Of a stretch of DNA of 9,637 bases, positions 1 through 7,720 are shown piece after piece. Numbering within the stretch: the stretch's first letter is position 1; each line of letters opens with the position of its first letter. The notes beneath the pieces are model-generated. The model was not told the origin of the DNA. It searched no databases and saw only the letters and a list, made by a program, of their open reading frames with translations. The position numbers were made by a program, and so were the translations under genes. The stretch spans positions 1 to 9,637 of the forward strand of contig JAISJX010000066.1 in NCBI GenBank assembly GCA_031261145.1, read 5' to 3'. The stretch comes from Tannerella sp. (GTDB lineage Bacteria > Bacteroidota > Bacteroidia > Bacteroidales > Tannerellaceae).

Positions 1-572
1 CCACAAACAAATCTCACAACAGGCTGTACGGGAATCAATAGTTTCCCCTGATAATTATATACATTCACTCCAAATTCCGTCATACTCAAAAAACTGTAGG
101 CCCTTGTTGAATCATACTCTCCGACAGCCGGACCTGTCCCAAAGTCTAATTGCCTTTGTTTAGTTTCCCATGTATATCCATTTTTTCTAAAGAAAGATGC
201 TCTGATGTTTCCATCTAAGATAAAGACAAGTGTATCATTCAAAACAGGAGTAGCATACATAAAACGACCTATATCTTCAGGGCCTCCTCCCAATCCGAAT
301 TTCTCAAAAAGAACTTCTCCTGAATTGCAACCATAACCATATATTTTCGCATAATGATAATCTGCAAAATGAATGATAGAATCCATCATAAAAAAATTAC
401 CTTCTCCACTTGTGTTAAAAACGTCAATGGTATATGAATCTATTTCTATTTTGACAGACTCTGCGTTATCACTTATTCCACCAAGATGCGGTTTGGTTTG
501 ACTTTCTTTATTCGGGTTACATGATGTGAAAATCACTATAACTGCTACTATACTATATATTTTCCTTTTCAT
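1..572 (-). CDS. Lipoprotein, probable 6-bladed beta-propeller family, C-terminus outside window
   Basis: The frame reads without a stop from an ATG at 572 to the left edge, giving about 190 residues; the C-terminus lies outside the window. It opens with MKRK, a short hydrophobic stretch (IYSIVAVIVIF) and the lipobox FTSC, so Cys18 is the likely lipidated residue and the protein should be exported and membrane-anchored. The mature part is rich in aromatic, Gly and Asp residues, with a strand-like alternation and the motif FGLGGGPEDIGRF near residues 95-107. This resembles Bacteroidota lipoproteins annotated as 6-bladed beta-propellers (DUF4221 or BF3164-like), whose conserved motif is GxGPxE/D. 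That assignment is from memory and moderate at best; no function is known to me. Base composition is visibly AT-rich compared with the rhamnosidase and receptor. It probably has its own promoter (622-652) and is not part of the upstream methyltransferase operon, because a terminator-like site lies between them. Confidence 0.8.
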   Translation of the reverse strand, partial: MKRKIYSIVAVIVIFTSCNPNKESQTKPHLGGISDNAESVKIEIDSYTIDVFNTSGEGNFFMMDSIIHFADYHYAKIYGYGCNSGEVLFEKFGLGGGPEDIGRFMYATPVLNDTLVFILDGNIRASFFRKNGYTWETKQRQLDFGTGPAVGEYDSTRAYSFLSMTEFGVNVYNYQGKLLIPVQPVVRFVC

Positions 573-621
573 ATTCTGATATTCCTTATACCGATTAAGG
601 CAATTTATAAAAAATTTTTCG

Positions 622-652
622 CAAAGTTATATAGAAAATGGGGAATATTAAA
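622..652 (-). promoter_or_regulatory. Putative Bacteroides-type promoter for the lipoprotein gene
   Basis: On the minus strand TAACTTTG (622-629) matches the Bacteroidota -7 consensus TAnnTTTG exactly. A 19-nt spacer leads to TTTA (649-652), which matches the -33 TTTG at three of four bases. The predicted start of transcription near 615 would leave a leader of about 40 nt before the ATG at 572. Confidence 0.5.
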
Positions 653-730
653 CCATTATAGCGAATTATTTCCATGTTATACAACACGTCCTTTCCAAAC
701 CGTATATTTATCCTTCAAATCCTTGTCTTG

Positions 731-752
731 AAAAAAAACAGTTCCTTGGACT
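731..752 (-). terminator. Putative intrinsic terminator after the methyltransferase gene
   Basis: Six bases past the methyltransferase stop, the minus strand has a short imperfect stem AGTCC-AAG-GAACT (740-752, one mismatch), followed by G and a run of eight T (731-738). The stem is weak, but the T-run and position fit a rho-independent terminator. Confidence 0.4.
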
Positions 753-757
753 ATCTT

Positions 758-1498
758 TCAGGGAATAAATGCTTTATAGGTTCGCTGATGCAGTTTCGGT
801 TGTAAAAAGAGCAAACCCATTGTACATAAATCTATGGAAACAGTGATTCGCGGATGTTTGCAAAGGTTCTGCCAGCATTGGCGTTTGGCGGAAGAGGCGT
901 GGATTCCTCCTACGATACAAATGGTTTCGTCCTTCATAAAAGGGAGACATTGTTCAAAAAAGCGATTTAACATCCCGGCATCCAGTTCTTTCTCCAGATA
1001 CAAACAATCAACCTGTCCGAGCGCAGACAATGCTTTCGGCAACTGTTCCTCGTAAGAACCGGTATAGATTTCCACCGGCGCGTGTTCCTTTTTGAGCAAA
1101 CAATCTGCAACCGCAGCCAGTTCCGCCTCACGTTCTAACGTGATACAGCGAAGGCCGGAAGCATATCCGGTTAGGTAGAACGGGATTAAACCTAACGATG
1201 AGCCAATGGTCAAAAGAGAGAGGGGATGACAGTAATTTGCCAGCCGGAACAAAAATGCCCCTTCTTTTATAGGAATACAATCCTTTTGTGCCACCTTTTT
1301 AACCGTCGTACCACCCTTCTGAATATGGACAGGCTGCTCATTTTGCTGTAGTTGTAACCATGCAATTGCAGCGCCCTCGTAGAAATAATAAGGAGATCGT
1401 TCCTCAATCACCTTGGTAATGAGGGCGAATACAAACGGAGAATGGACACCATGCCCATTACGGCAAAAAAAACTCCTGTAGATCAGCCGTATTCTCAT
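758..1498 (-). CDS. Class I SAM methyltransferase-like protein, catalytic motifs altered
   Basis: This 246-residue protein belongs to a Bacteroidota group of Rossmann-fold, O-methyltransferase-like proteins that start with a basic segment and the hallmark HGVHSPFVF (residues 16-24). The nucleotide-binding loop is recognisable: LLTIGSSLGL at 95-104, followed by a beta-strand ending in an acidic residue (ITLERE, Glu122). The C-terminal pattern ITVSIDLCTMGLLFL (218-232) is also typical. From memory, relatives carry FIDANH after strand 4 and DDIHWS after strand 5, which supply metal- or substrate-contacting acidic residues. Here the equivalent sites read LYLEKEL (166-172) and VGGIHASS (196-203), so both Asp of the second motif are Gly. 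The protein may bind SAM without acting as a normal methyltransferase, or act on another substrate. It starts 9 nt after the DUF2461 stop, so the two are probably co-transcribed. No clear Shine-Dalgarno sequence is seen. No signal peptide, so cytoplasmic. Confidence 0.8.
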   Translation of the reverse strand: MRIRLIYRSFFCRNGHGVHSPFVFALITKVIEERSPYYFYEGAAIAWLQLQQNEQPVHIQKGGTTVKKVAQKDCIPIKEGAFLFRLANYCHPLSLLTIGSSLGLIPFYLTGYASGLRCITLEREAELAAVADCLLKKEHAPVEIYTGSYEEQLPKALSALGQVDCLYLEKELDAGMLNRFFEQCLPFMKDETICIVGGIHASSAKRQCWQNLCKHPRITVSIDLCTMGLLFLQPKLHQRTYKAFIP

Positions 1499-1507
1499 AC
1501 CGACGGT

Positions 1508-2182
1508 TTATACTTTTCCAAAAAAATCACTGACCGTATAGTTCAGGAAATGATTGAATGGCAGTAGCGTTTTGAAATCTTCGATCGTCTTGTCCATCCA
1601 GTCCTTTTCGCTGAAAAACGCATCCGGTTTCATCGCGCTTACTACAAAATCTTTATGCTTCAGGATATAATCATACGGACAGTCTTGTGGCAAACCGGCG
1701 GGCATTCGTTTCAGCAACTCGCCGTCAAGTACCGGATAAGTTGCTTTAAATTTTTCATTTTCAATAATTTCAAGAAACTCATCCATATTATCGTAAATGT
1801 CCTGCCGAAGCTTTTTCAACAAGGGTGGCGGCGGACACCATACCCCACCGGAAAGCAACGCATTTCCCGGCTCCAGATGCACGTAATATCCGGCGTAAGG
1901 ACTTGTCCGTCCCCCGTATCCGGTCATGTAGGCGCCAAAATGCGTTTTATAGGGTGTTTTATCCTGTGAAAAACGGAGATCCCTGTAAATACGGTAAACA
2001 CAACTCTTGGCATCCAGTCCTGCGATTTCGGGATCGAACACAGCTATGCGTTCAATCAACTGTTGCACAGCCTCAACGAATTGCTTGTGTAACACATCGT
2101 ACCGTTTCTTATTCTTCTGAAACCACTCCCGGTTGTTATTTACCTTGAGTTCTTCTAAAAATTTAAAAACTTCAATACTCAT
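1508..2182 (-). CDS. DUF2461 family protein
   Basis: This 224-residue protein carries the full set of DUF2461 (TIGR02453) signatures: FLEELKVNNNREWF (8-21), RIYRDLRFSQDKTPYKTHFG (64-83), the GGVWCPP segment (112-118) and CPYDYILKHKDF (168-179). The length is usual for the family. The biochemical function is not established. It is predicted cytoplasmic, with no signal peptide or membrane segment. I chose the ATG at 2182 over an in-frame ATG at 2209: the family normally begins directly with the helix before NNNREWF, and the candidate -7 promoter box (2207-2214) overlaps the upstream ATG. It is the first gene of a likely two-gene operon with the methyltransferase-like gene, which begins 9 nt after its stop. 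Confidence 0.92.
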   Translation of the reverse strand: MSIEVFKFLEELKVNNNREWFQKNKKRYDVLHKQFVEAVQQLIERIAVFDPEIAGLDAKSCVYRIYRDLRFSQDKTPYKTHFGAYMTGYGGRTSPYAGYYVHLEPGNALLSGGVWCPPPPLLKKLRQDIYDNMDEFLEIIENEKFKATYPVLDGELLKRMPAGLPQDCPYDYILKHKDFVVSAMKPDAFFSEKDWMDKTIEDFKTLLPFNHFLNYTVSDFFGKV

Positions 2183-2206
2183 ATCTGCTTTAGTTATAAT
2201 AAAATA

Positions 2207-2238
2207 CAATCATATTACTTCAGGCTGTGCCTTGCAAT
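2207..2238 (-). promoter_or_regulatory. Weak candidate promoter for the DUF2461 operon
   Basis: On the minus strand TATGATTG (2207-2214) matches the -7 consensus TAnnTTTG with one mismatch. It is preceded after 20 nt by ATTG (2235-2238), which supplies the -33 TTG. The -33 element falls inside one copy of the 11-bp direct repeat (2232-2242), so the repeat may have donated part of the promoter. The predicted leader is under 20 nt. Confidence 0.3.
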
Positions 2239-2364
2239 GACGCAAATAAACAAAGCCGGTGTCCGGCTTTGCAGGGTAGGGGCGGGGGCTTGCCCCCGCC
2301 CACCTTATAAAATCCGGGTAACCCGCAAGGGTTACTCTCCTACAAGCGCGTTTTTGCAATGACG
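2232..2364. repeat. REP-like cluster of three hairpins between 11-bp direct repeats
   Basis: The gene-free gap 2210-2377 contains TTGCAATGACG twice (2232-2242 and 2354-2364) in direct orientation. Between them lie three perfect hairpins: 2251-2271 (9-bp stem, loop TGT), 2280-2301 (10-bp stem of almost only G and C, loop TT) and 2318-2335 (GTAACCC stem, loop GCAA, a GNRA tetraloop). The reverse complement CGTCATTGCA resembles the CGTCATTGCGAGG repeat seen between genes in several bacterial phyla, and the middle hairpin resembles the GTAGGGGCG...CGCCC palindromes common in environmental genomes; both comparisons are from memory. The element is non-coding. Confidence 0.6.
2245..2271 (-). terminator. 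Probable terminator of the rhamnosidase transcript
   Basis: On the minus strand CAAAGCCGG-ACA-CCGGCTTTG (2251-2271) forms a perfect 9-bp stem with a 3-nt loop, followed by a T-rich stretch TTTATTTG (2243-2250). It lies about 107 nt beyond the rhamnosidase stop and just before the DUF2461 operon, where a terminator is expected. The T-tract is interrupted, so its efficiency is uncertain. Confidence 0.45.
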
Positions 2365-2377
2365 AGCCAGTTGGCTA

Positions 2378-5101
2378 TCAGGGTTGGGAATGTAATTCAT
2401 ACTGTCCCGAACCCAGTTCGACGGTCAATAATCCGTTAGCTTCCTGCACGTTCAATACTCCCGATTGTTCAGCCACCTTGACCTGGAATGCACTTGGCAA
2501 TTCAACCGTCGCCGTGGTATTGGGCGGAATGGTGATATTCCATGCAAACTGGTTACCATTGCGCGTCCAAGCGCTTTTGATTAACCCGTAAGGAGATCGG
2601 TAAGAAGCATTTACGCTGTTCAGTCCATCGGGGAATACCGGTTTCATGCTGATTTTTTTGAATCCGGCGGACTGTGGGTCGTTTTTAATACCGGCAAGGT
2701 CTTCATAAAACCAGATAATCAAGTCGCCCAGTAACATCACATGATTGCCTGAGTTCATCGCTGGATCGGCCGTGTCTCCGTTCCAAAGCTCCCAGATGGT
2801 TGTTGCATCCTTTTTCACCATGTAACCCCAGCTTGGGTATGTCTCATTTGTTACAATCTTGTACGCCAAATCCACCTTATTATGTTGGGTCAGGCCACGC
2901 ATCAGGTGTTGAATCCCCAGTACGCCGGTACTGACGTGTCCGTTGCAGTCATTTTCCGTCTTTTCCACAATATTCGCAAAAACTTTGTCTTCATAACCAT
3001 TGGGCACTAAGCCTAATTGCAAAGACAGGATATTGGCTGTTACGGTATTATTATCATACTGCGCCGTTTCGGAATTGAAAAACTTCCGGTTGTAAGCCTC
3101 TTTGATTTTGGCTGCCAATGCCGTATATTCTTTGGCATCGGCAGGAACCCCGTTTATCCCGGCATATTCGCTCATCAACTGTAGAATGCTGTAAAATACG
3201 GTTGTACTAAGCACCTGCCCGTTTGTTTTACGCGCCGGGTCTTGCGAATGGATTAAATCTTGTCTTTCCGGCGGCATACACCAGTCGCCATACGTATCCT
3301 TTGTCAGGATATAATCAATCATATAGGTATCAATCTGGTGTTGTACCCACCGTTTCATGGCCGGATAATGTATTTTTATCGCCTGAACATCTCCGTATTG
3401 TTTATGGAGCATATTGATAATGTAGAAGAAAGCCGACGGCCAGGTGACATCATCGTTGTAAAGCGTCCAGTAATAGGGTGAAACATCGGAAATGCTTCCT
3501 TCCTTACTCATGGAATCATCTATATCTTTCATCCATTTATTGTACATCAACACATTCCGGAAGATGAAACTTTCGCCATGCGCACCGGTTGCACGATCTC
3601 CCAACCAGCCCAAACGCTCGTCACGCTGCGGACAGTCGGTCGGCATTCCGCGATAGTTGCCGCGAATACCCCAGTATGAATTTTTAAATATCCTGTTGAC
3701 CAATGTATTAGAGGTCTCGAACGTACCGATGGTTTGCATATTATCGTAAACCACTTTTCCGGTGAAATCGCTTGTTTGCGGTTGATAATCCAGGCCGGAA
3801 ATTTCGACAAAACGGAAACCATGATAAACAAATGTCGGTTCCCATGTAAACGGTTTATCTTCGGAAGGCGTATAAATATCTGTTACTAAAGCGCCGCGGA
3901 GGTTATCCATATATAATTCCGCGTCCCCGTCAGTCAGCAGTTCGGCAAAGCGGAATTTCACAGGACTGTCTTTTTTCCCTTTCAGATTGACCTGCAACCA
4001 TCCGACCATATTTTGCCCCATATCCAAGATATATTTTCCGTCGGCTACGGCCTTGATGGAGATGGGTTTGATTTCCTCCATCACTTTCAGGTTTTCGGAT
4101 GGCTGGGCGATTAGCGTTCCGCCGGGAGCCTGCATCAAATCCGCCGCTTGCCACTGTGAAGCGTCGTAGCCGGCTTCCGTCCATTTCCCCAGTTCCTGCC
4201 GGGCGTCATATTCTTCGCCGTCAAACTCATTATTGGCGATAATGGGGCCTTTACCGGTAGCTTTCCAAGAATCGTCACTGACAATGGTTTCGCTTTTACC
4301 ATCCTCATATTCAATGCTCAACTGGGCAATCAGGCGTGGGAGACCAAACCCAACCATTCCTCTACGCATCGCCAGGTAACGTCCGTTTCCAAGCTCCACG
4401 CCAAGCGTATTTTCTTTGGCCTGCAACAACTCACTTACATCATAAGTGTTAAAATACACGGTAGTTGTATAAAGTGTTGGCAGAGGGGCAAACACATCGT
4501 TACTGATTCTTTTCCCGTTCAGGTAGGGAACCGATGAACCGACGCCGGAAATAGATAATACAGCCCGTTTCACTTTTTGTGATACCGTAAAATCTTTCCG
4601 CAGATAACGTGCCGGAAGGCGTGTTCTGCCCTTGTCGATCACAAGATTCACCGAATCGTCGAGTCCAATCCAGAACGCTTTCCAATCGGAAGCCTTTAAC
4701 AGCCCCATTGACCATTTCGCTTCTGCGCTCTGAGATTCGCTTCCGGTATTTGTCCATACCTTGACGCGCCAGAAATATTCTTTGCCCGATTCCAGCGGAT
4801 TGCCGGAGTACGGAATCAAAATAGATTGGTCTGACTCAATTTTACCGGAATTCCATGACAGGTTATTTCCGGATTTCAGGTCGGCAGCCGAACCCGCCAC
4901 TTCGACCTGATAGGCTGTTTGCAGCGTATTGGGTACGCCGGTTTGCAACTGCCACGAAAAACGTGGATGGTCAATTCCGATACCTTCGGGATTATCCCGC
5001 ATTTCCGTCTGTAAACCAACAACCTGCAACTCGTTTGTAGAAGTGCACGCCATCATCAGGCATAACGGAAGAAAAAGAAAAAACAAATGTAATTGTCTCA
5101 T
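2378..5101 (-). CDS. Alpha-L-rhamnosidase, GH78, lipoprotein
   Basis: This 907-residue enzyme should remove terminal alpha-L-rhamnose from glycosides or polysaccharides with inversion. It starts with a lipoprotein signal peptide (MRQLHLFFLFLPLCLMMAC, lipid on Cys19), so it sits on a membrane, probably facing the periplasm or cell surface. Domain order fits GH78: an N-terminal fibronectin-like domain (about 25-145), a galactose-binding-like domain with YLNGKRIS (193-200, about 165-335), the beta-domain with ILDMGQNMVGW (358-368), the (alpha/alpha)6 catalytic barrel (about 455-805), and a C-terminal beta-domain. The likely general acid is Glu495 in DCPQRDERLGW (489-499); the likely general base is Glu771 in TTIWELWNGD (767-776). 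Both are present, so it should be active. An in-frame ATG at 5203 is rejected because the strong promoter at 5164-5195 lies downstream of it and the lipobox fits the 5101 start. It is divergent from the TonB-dependent receptor, suggesting a shared substrate. The natural substrate cannot be read from the sequence. Confidence 0.96.
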   Translation of the reverse strand: MRQLHLFFLFLPLCLMMACTSTNELQVVGLQTEMRDNPEGIGIDHPRFSWQLQTGVPNTLQTAYQVEVAGSAADLKSGNNLSWNSGKIESDQSILIPYSGNPLESGKEYFWRVKVWTNTGSESQSAEAKWSMGLLKASDWKAFWIGLDDSVNLVIDKGRTRLPARYLRKDFTVSQKVKRAVLSISGVGSSVPYLNGKRISNDVFAPLPTLYTTTVYFNTYDVSELLQAKENTLGVELGNGRYLAMRRGMVGFGLPRLIAQLSIEYEDGKSETIVSDDSWKATGKGPIIANNEFDGEEYDARQELGKWTEAGYDASQWQAADLMQAPGGTLIAQPSENLKVMEEIKPISIKAVADGKYILDMGQNMVGWLQVNLKGKKDSPVKFRFAELLTDGDAELYMDNLRGALVTDIYTPSEDKPFTWEPTFVYHGFRFVEISGLDYQPQTSDFTGKVVYDNMQTIGTFETSNTLVNRIFKNSYWGIRGNYRGMPTDCPQRDERLGWLGDRATGAHGESFIFRNVLMYNKWMKDIDDSMSKEGSISDVSPYYWTLYNDDVTWPSAFFYIINMLHKQYGDVQAIKIHYPAMKRWVQHQIDTYMIDYILTKDTYGDWCMPPERQDLIHSQDPARKTNGQVLSTTVFYSILQLMSEYAGINGVPADAKEYTALAAKIKEAYNRKFFNSETAQYDNNTVTANILSLQLGLVPNGYEDKVFANIVEKTENDCNGHVSTGVLGIQHLMRGLTQHNKVDLAYKIVTNETYPSWGYMVKKDATTIWELWNGDTADPAMNSGNHVMLLGDLIIWFYEDLAGIKNDPQSAGFKKISMKPVFPDGLNSVNASYRSPYGLIKSAWTRNGNQFAWNITIPPNTTATVELPSAFQVKVAEQSGVLNVQEANGLLTVELGSGQYELHSQP

Positions 5102-5163
5102 AAATAATGCGCTATTAATAATGTATAAATTTATATCCGAACAATGAATGAACTTATTGTATG

Positions 5164-5195
5164 CAAAAATAGTATTTCTTTTTGGATAAACCAAA
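5164..5195 (-). promoter_or_regulatory. Strong Bacteroides-type promoter for the rhamnosidase gene
   Basis: On the minus strand TTTG (5192-5195), a 20-nt spacer and TATTTTTG (5164-5171) match the -33 and -7 consensus of the Bacteroidota primary sigma factor exactly. Transcription would start near 5158, leaving a leader of about 57 nt before the ATG at 5101. The position shows that the longer in-frame ORF opening at 5203 is not the real start. Confidence 0.7.
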
Positions 5196-5260
5196 AGAAA
5201 CATTGTTTTATTTTAAATCAGATCTCACTTTTAAGAGATGGATTATAGACCCCTGTTTCG

Positions 5261-5284
5261 GTGATAGCGCCGATTCGCGATCAC
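5261..5284. promoter_or_regulatory. Imperfect palindrome between divergent genes, possible operator
   Basis: GTGATAGCG (5261-5269) and CGCGATCAC (5276-5284) are inverted repeats with 9-bp arms, one mismatch and a 6-nt centre CCGATT. The site lies 66 nt behind the rhamnosidase -33 box and about 54 nt before the candidate receptor -7 box, a place from which a dimeric regulator could control both genes. No regulator gene is in the window. It could also be a chance hairpin. Confidence 0.35.
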
Positions 5285-5337
5285 ATCCTTCTTTTTCGTT
5301 TTGCAAATGAAATGCGCTGTCTTTTTTATTTAATTGT

Positions 5338-5345
5338 CATATTTG
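5338..5345 (+). promoter_or_regulatory. Candidate -7 box for the TonB-dependent receptor gene
   Basis: CATATTTG matches TAnnTTTG at all but the first position and lies 29 nt before the ATG at 5375, a normal leader length for Bacteroidota. No convincing -33 TTTG is found at the right spacing, so the promoter may need an activator. Confidence 0.3.
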
Positions 5346-5374
5346 CACCTCAAATTCATTAATAACTATGACTT

Positions 5375-7702
5375 ATGAGACACATTATTGTTATTTTACT
5401 GCTGGCTTTTACTTTTATGGAAGTATCAGCCCAAGAAACATTCAAAGAAGACAGTGTTCTCCTTGAAGAGATCACTGTTACCGCCCAACAACGGGAGCAA
5501 CAAGTTCTTGACGTCCCGGTTACCTTATCGGTTATCAGCGGGCAGACGCTGGAAAATACGGCTACCCGTAACCTTGAACAACTGTCTGATTTCGTTCCGG
5601 GACTGACTATCCGCATTCAAACGCCTCATCGCCCGTCACTGGCTATCCGGGGACTGACCAGCGACGAAACCAGCCCGACGGCTCAACCCCGCGTTTCCGT
5701 GTATTATAACGATGTGCCGACCAGCCGCGCCAGCATGGCTGTTGCCGAGTTGTATGATATGGAACGTGTTGAAGTGATGAAAGGGCCGCAGGGAACTCTC
5801 TACGGACGCGGCTCACAGATTGGAGCCATTCACTTTATTACCAAAAAACCCACGTCCGGTTTTGGCGGTTATCTGTCTGCCGGTTTGGGCAATTATGCCA
5901 TGAAAGAGGTGGAAGGCGCTATCAATATCCCTGTCATAGAAGACAAACTGACTACCCGCCTGGCCGGAATATACAGCTATCAGGATGGCTATGTAACCAA
6001 TACTTCCGGCGGCAAACTCAATGGAAAGAAAACCATCGGAGGGCGTTTCTCGGCAACGTATAAACCTCTCCGGAACCTGAAATTCGACTGGGTGGTGAAC
6101 TACCAGAATGATGATAATCCCGGAACGGCTTTCATGAGCAAACTCTACCCCAATGCCAACGGCTCGAAAGATATTTTTGATTATGAAACCACCCTGGATG
6201 CAGGAAAAAAGTGGTGGAACAAGCGCGAAATATTCGGTACGTCGCTCCATGCGAAATATTTCATCAACGAAAATAACTACCTGACTTCAATCACTTCGTA
6301 TTATACAAATACGGTTGATCATCACTACGACGGCGACGGGACACTGGCTCCGGCTATTGATATGGCCGAATTTGTGGACGCCAATCAATTTACGCAGGAA
6401 TTACGGTATAACTTCTCGCTGGGCGATCGCCTCACCGGGTATGCCGGAGCAAGTTACTGGCGTGAAAAGGTGGATTATCGCTTTTGGTTTGGCCCCGACG
6501 AACAGTATTTTGGTTACCTTTTCCCCGCCATGATTGGGCAGCCGGATTTGGGCGCTATGTTGGGATTCCCGCCCTTGATTGGCGATAACGGAAGCCTGGC
6601 TCCGCCGATGTCCGCTTTTCCCACTTCGGCCTTGGGCTTTCCTTTTGATATGCCGCTTCCGACCGGTCATGAAGAAGAAAACAGCAGCGGTGCGGTGAAT
6701 CAGGCAGGCGACCTCTTCCTGGATGCAACGTATGAGATACTGCCCCGGTTAAGCGTCACAGCCGGTTTACGCGGTACGTACGAGCATTTCTTGACCTCCC
6801 GCGAGGCGCACAGTATCGGCAGCGAACCTTCCGGATTGGGAAATGTAACAGGATATGCGCCTAATTTATTCCTGGCCATTGCGCCTTATGCCGAAATAAA
6901 GGAGCGTTTCCGGTCGCTTACCTGCCGCGCCAACCTGAAATATGATATAAGCGGTTCGTCCAATGTATTTGCAGGCTATGCCAAAGGACGCCGTCCCAAC
7001 GTATTGCAGTTCAATACGGCAGGCGAGCATGAAGTGATGAATGCCGAAAACGTGCACAGTTTCGATGCCGGCTTCAAATGGACGGCCAAACAGCGTTATT
7101 GGTTCGATGCCGGTGTGTTTTATCAACTGTACAGCAATTTCCAGACGGGCAAGTTGATTAATGGCCAGTATCTGACCGACGATGCAGGCAACGCCACTTC
7201 GTACGGTCTTGAAGCCACCGCCAAAGCCGCCTTATTGGAATGCCTGGATGTGTTTGGCAACTACGCCTACATCCACGCGCGGTTTGACGATAAGGACAGC
7301 GACGGAAACGAACAGGCGTATGCAGGCAAGACGTTCCGCCATACCCCGGAAAACAGTTTTTCAATCGGTTTGAATGCCAGATTGAAACTTTCGCGCAACG
7401 TGCAGGCTGTTTTCACGCCCACCTGTTCATGGAGAAGCCGCGTATGGTTTGACGATGCCAACGAAGCCGCGTTATCCGACCCGGCGTCGGCACGTTTGGA
7501 ACAAGCCGCGTATGGTCTTTTAAATGCAAACCTGGCCTTCCATTTCAGCAAACCCACCCTTACGCTTTCCCTGTTTGCGTCCAATCTGACAGGCGAGAAA
7601 TATATCATCGGCGCAGGCAATACCGGCATGATGTTCGGCGTACCGACGTATGTCCCCGGTGCTCCCCGCATGTTTGGCGCAAAGTTGCGCTGGAATTTCT
7701 GA
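5375..7702 (+). CDS. TonB-dependent outer-membrane receptor, non-SusC type
   Basis: This 775-residue protein should bind a ligand at the cell surface and import it across the outer membrane using TonB energy. It has a cleavable signal peptide (MRHIIVILLL...VSAQ, cleavage after about residue 20), a TonB-box-like EEITVTAQ (31-38), a plug domain (about 45-158) with DVPVTLSVISGQTLE, IRGLTSDETS and the hallmark RVEVMKGPQGTLYGRGS (about 131-147), then a beta-barrel ending in LRWNF with the terminal Phe used for outer-membrane insertion. It lacks the carboxypeptidase-like N-terminal extension of SusC proteins and has no SusD partner, so it belongs to the siderophore/vitamin/small-molecule receptor branch. 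Its layout recalls receptors of Alphaproteobacteria, which is only an impression. A probable surface loop near residues 381-430 is unusually rich in Pro, Met and Phe and has no Lys or Arg. The divergent rhamnosidase suggests a rhamnosylated ligand. GC content is clearly higher than in the genes to its right. Confidence 0.93.
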   Translation: MRHIIVILLLAFTFMEVSAQETFKEDSVLLEEITVTAQQREQQVLDVPVTLSVISGQTLENTATRNLEQLSDFVPGLTIRIQTPHRPSLAIRGLTSDETSPTAQPRVSVYYNDVPTSRASMAVAELYDMERVEVMKGPQGTLYGRGSQIGAIHFITKKPTSGFGGYLSAGLGNYAMKEVEGAINIPVIEDKLTTRLAGIYSYQDGYVTNTSGGKLNGKKTIGGRFSATYKPLRNLKFDWVVNYQNDDNPGTAFMSKLYPNANGSKDIFDYETTLDAGKKWWNKREIFGTSLHAKYFINENNYLTSITSYYTNTVDHHYDGDGTLAPAIDMAEFVDANQFTQELRYNFSLGDRLTGYAGASYWREKVDYRFWFGPDEQYFGYLFPAMIGQPDLGAMLGFPPLIGDNGSLAPPMSAFPTSALGFPFDMPLPTGHEEENSSGAVNQAGDLFLDATYEILPRLSVTAGLRGTYEHFLTSREAHSIGSEPSGLGNVTGYAPNLFLAIAPYAEIKERFRSLTCRANLKYDISGSSNVFAGYAKGRRPNVLQFNTAGEHEVMNAENVHSFDAGFKWTAKQRYWFDAGVFYQLYSNFQTGKLINGQYLTDDAGNATSYGLEATAKAALLECLDVFGNYAYIHARFDDKDSDGNEQAYAGKTFRHTPENSFSIGLNARLKLSRNVQAVFTPTCSWRSRVWFDDANEAALSDPASARLEQAAYGLLNANLAFHFSKPTLTLSLFASNLTGEKYIIGAGNTGMMFGVPTYVPGAPRMFGAKLRWNF

Positions 7703-7720
7703 TGAACGATTAATAGAGCG

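Noticed and set aside
2232..2364. CRISPR array
   Set aside because: There are only two short direct repeats and the internal hairpins differ from each other; no regular spacer pattern and no cas gene.
5813..6250. 145-residue open frame on the minus strand inside the receptor gene
   Set aside because: It is antisense to well-conserved plug and barrel sequence and shows no family motif, promoter or ribosome binding site.
7267..7671. 134-residue open frame on the minus strand at the receptor C-terminus
   Set aside because: It is a shadow of the barrel-coding frame, with a composition unlike a real protein and no initiation signals.
2378..7702. Classical polysaccharide utilisation locus
   Set aside because: No SusD is present, the receptor lacks the SusC N-terminal extension, and no second carbohydrate enzyme or hybrid two-component regulator is in the window.
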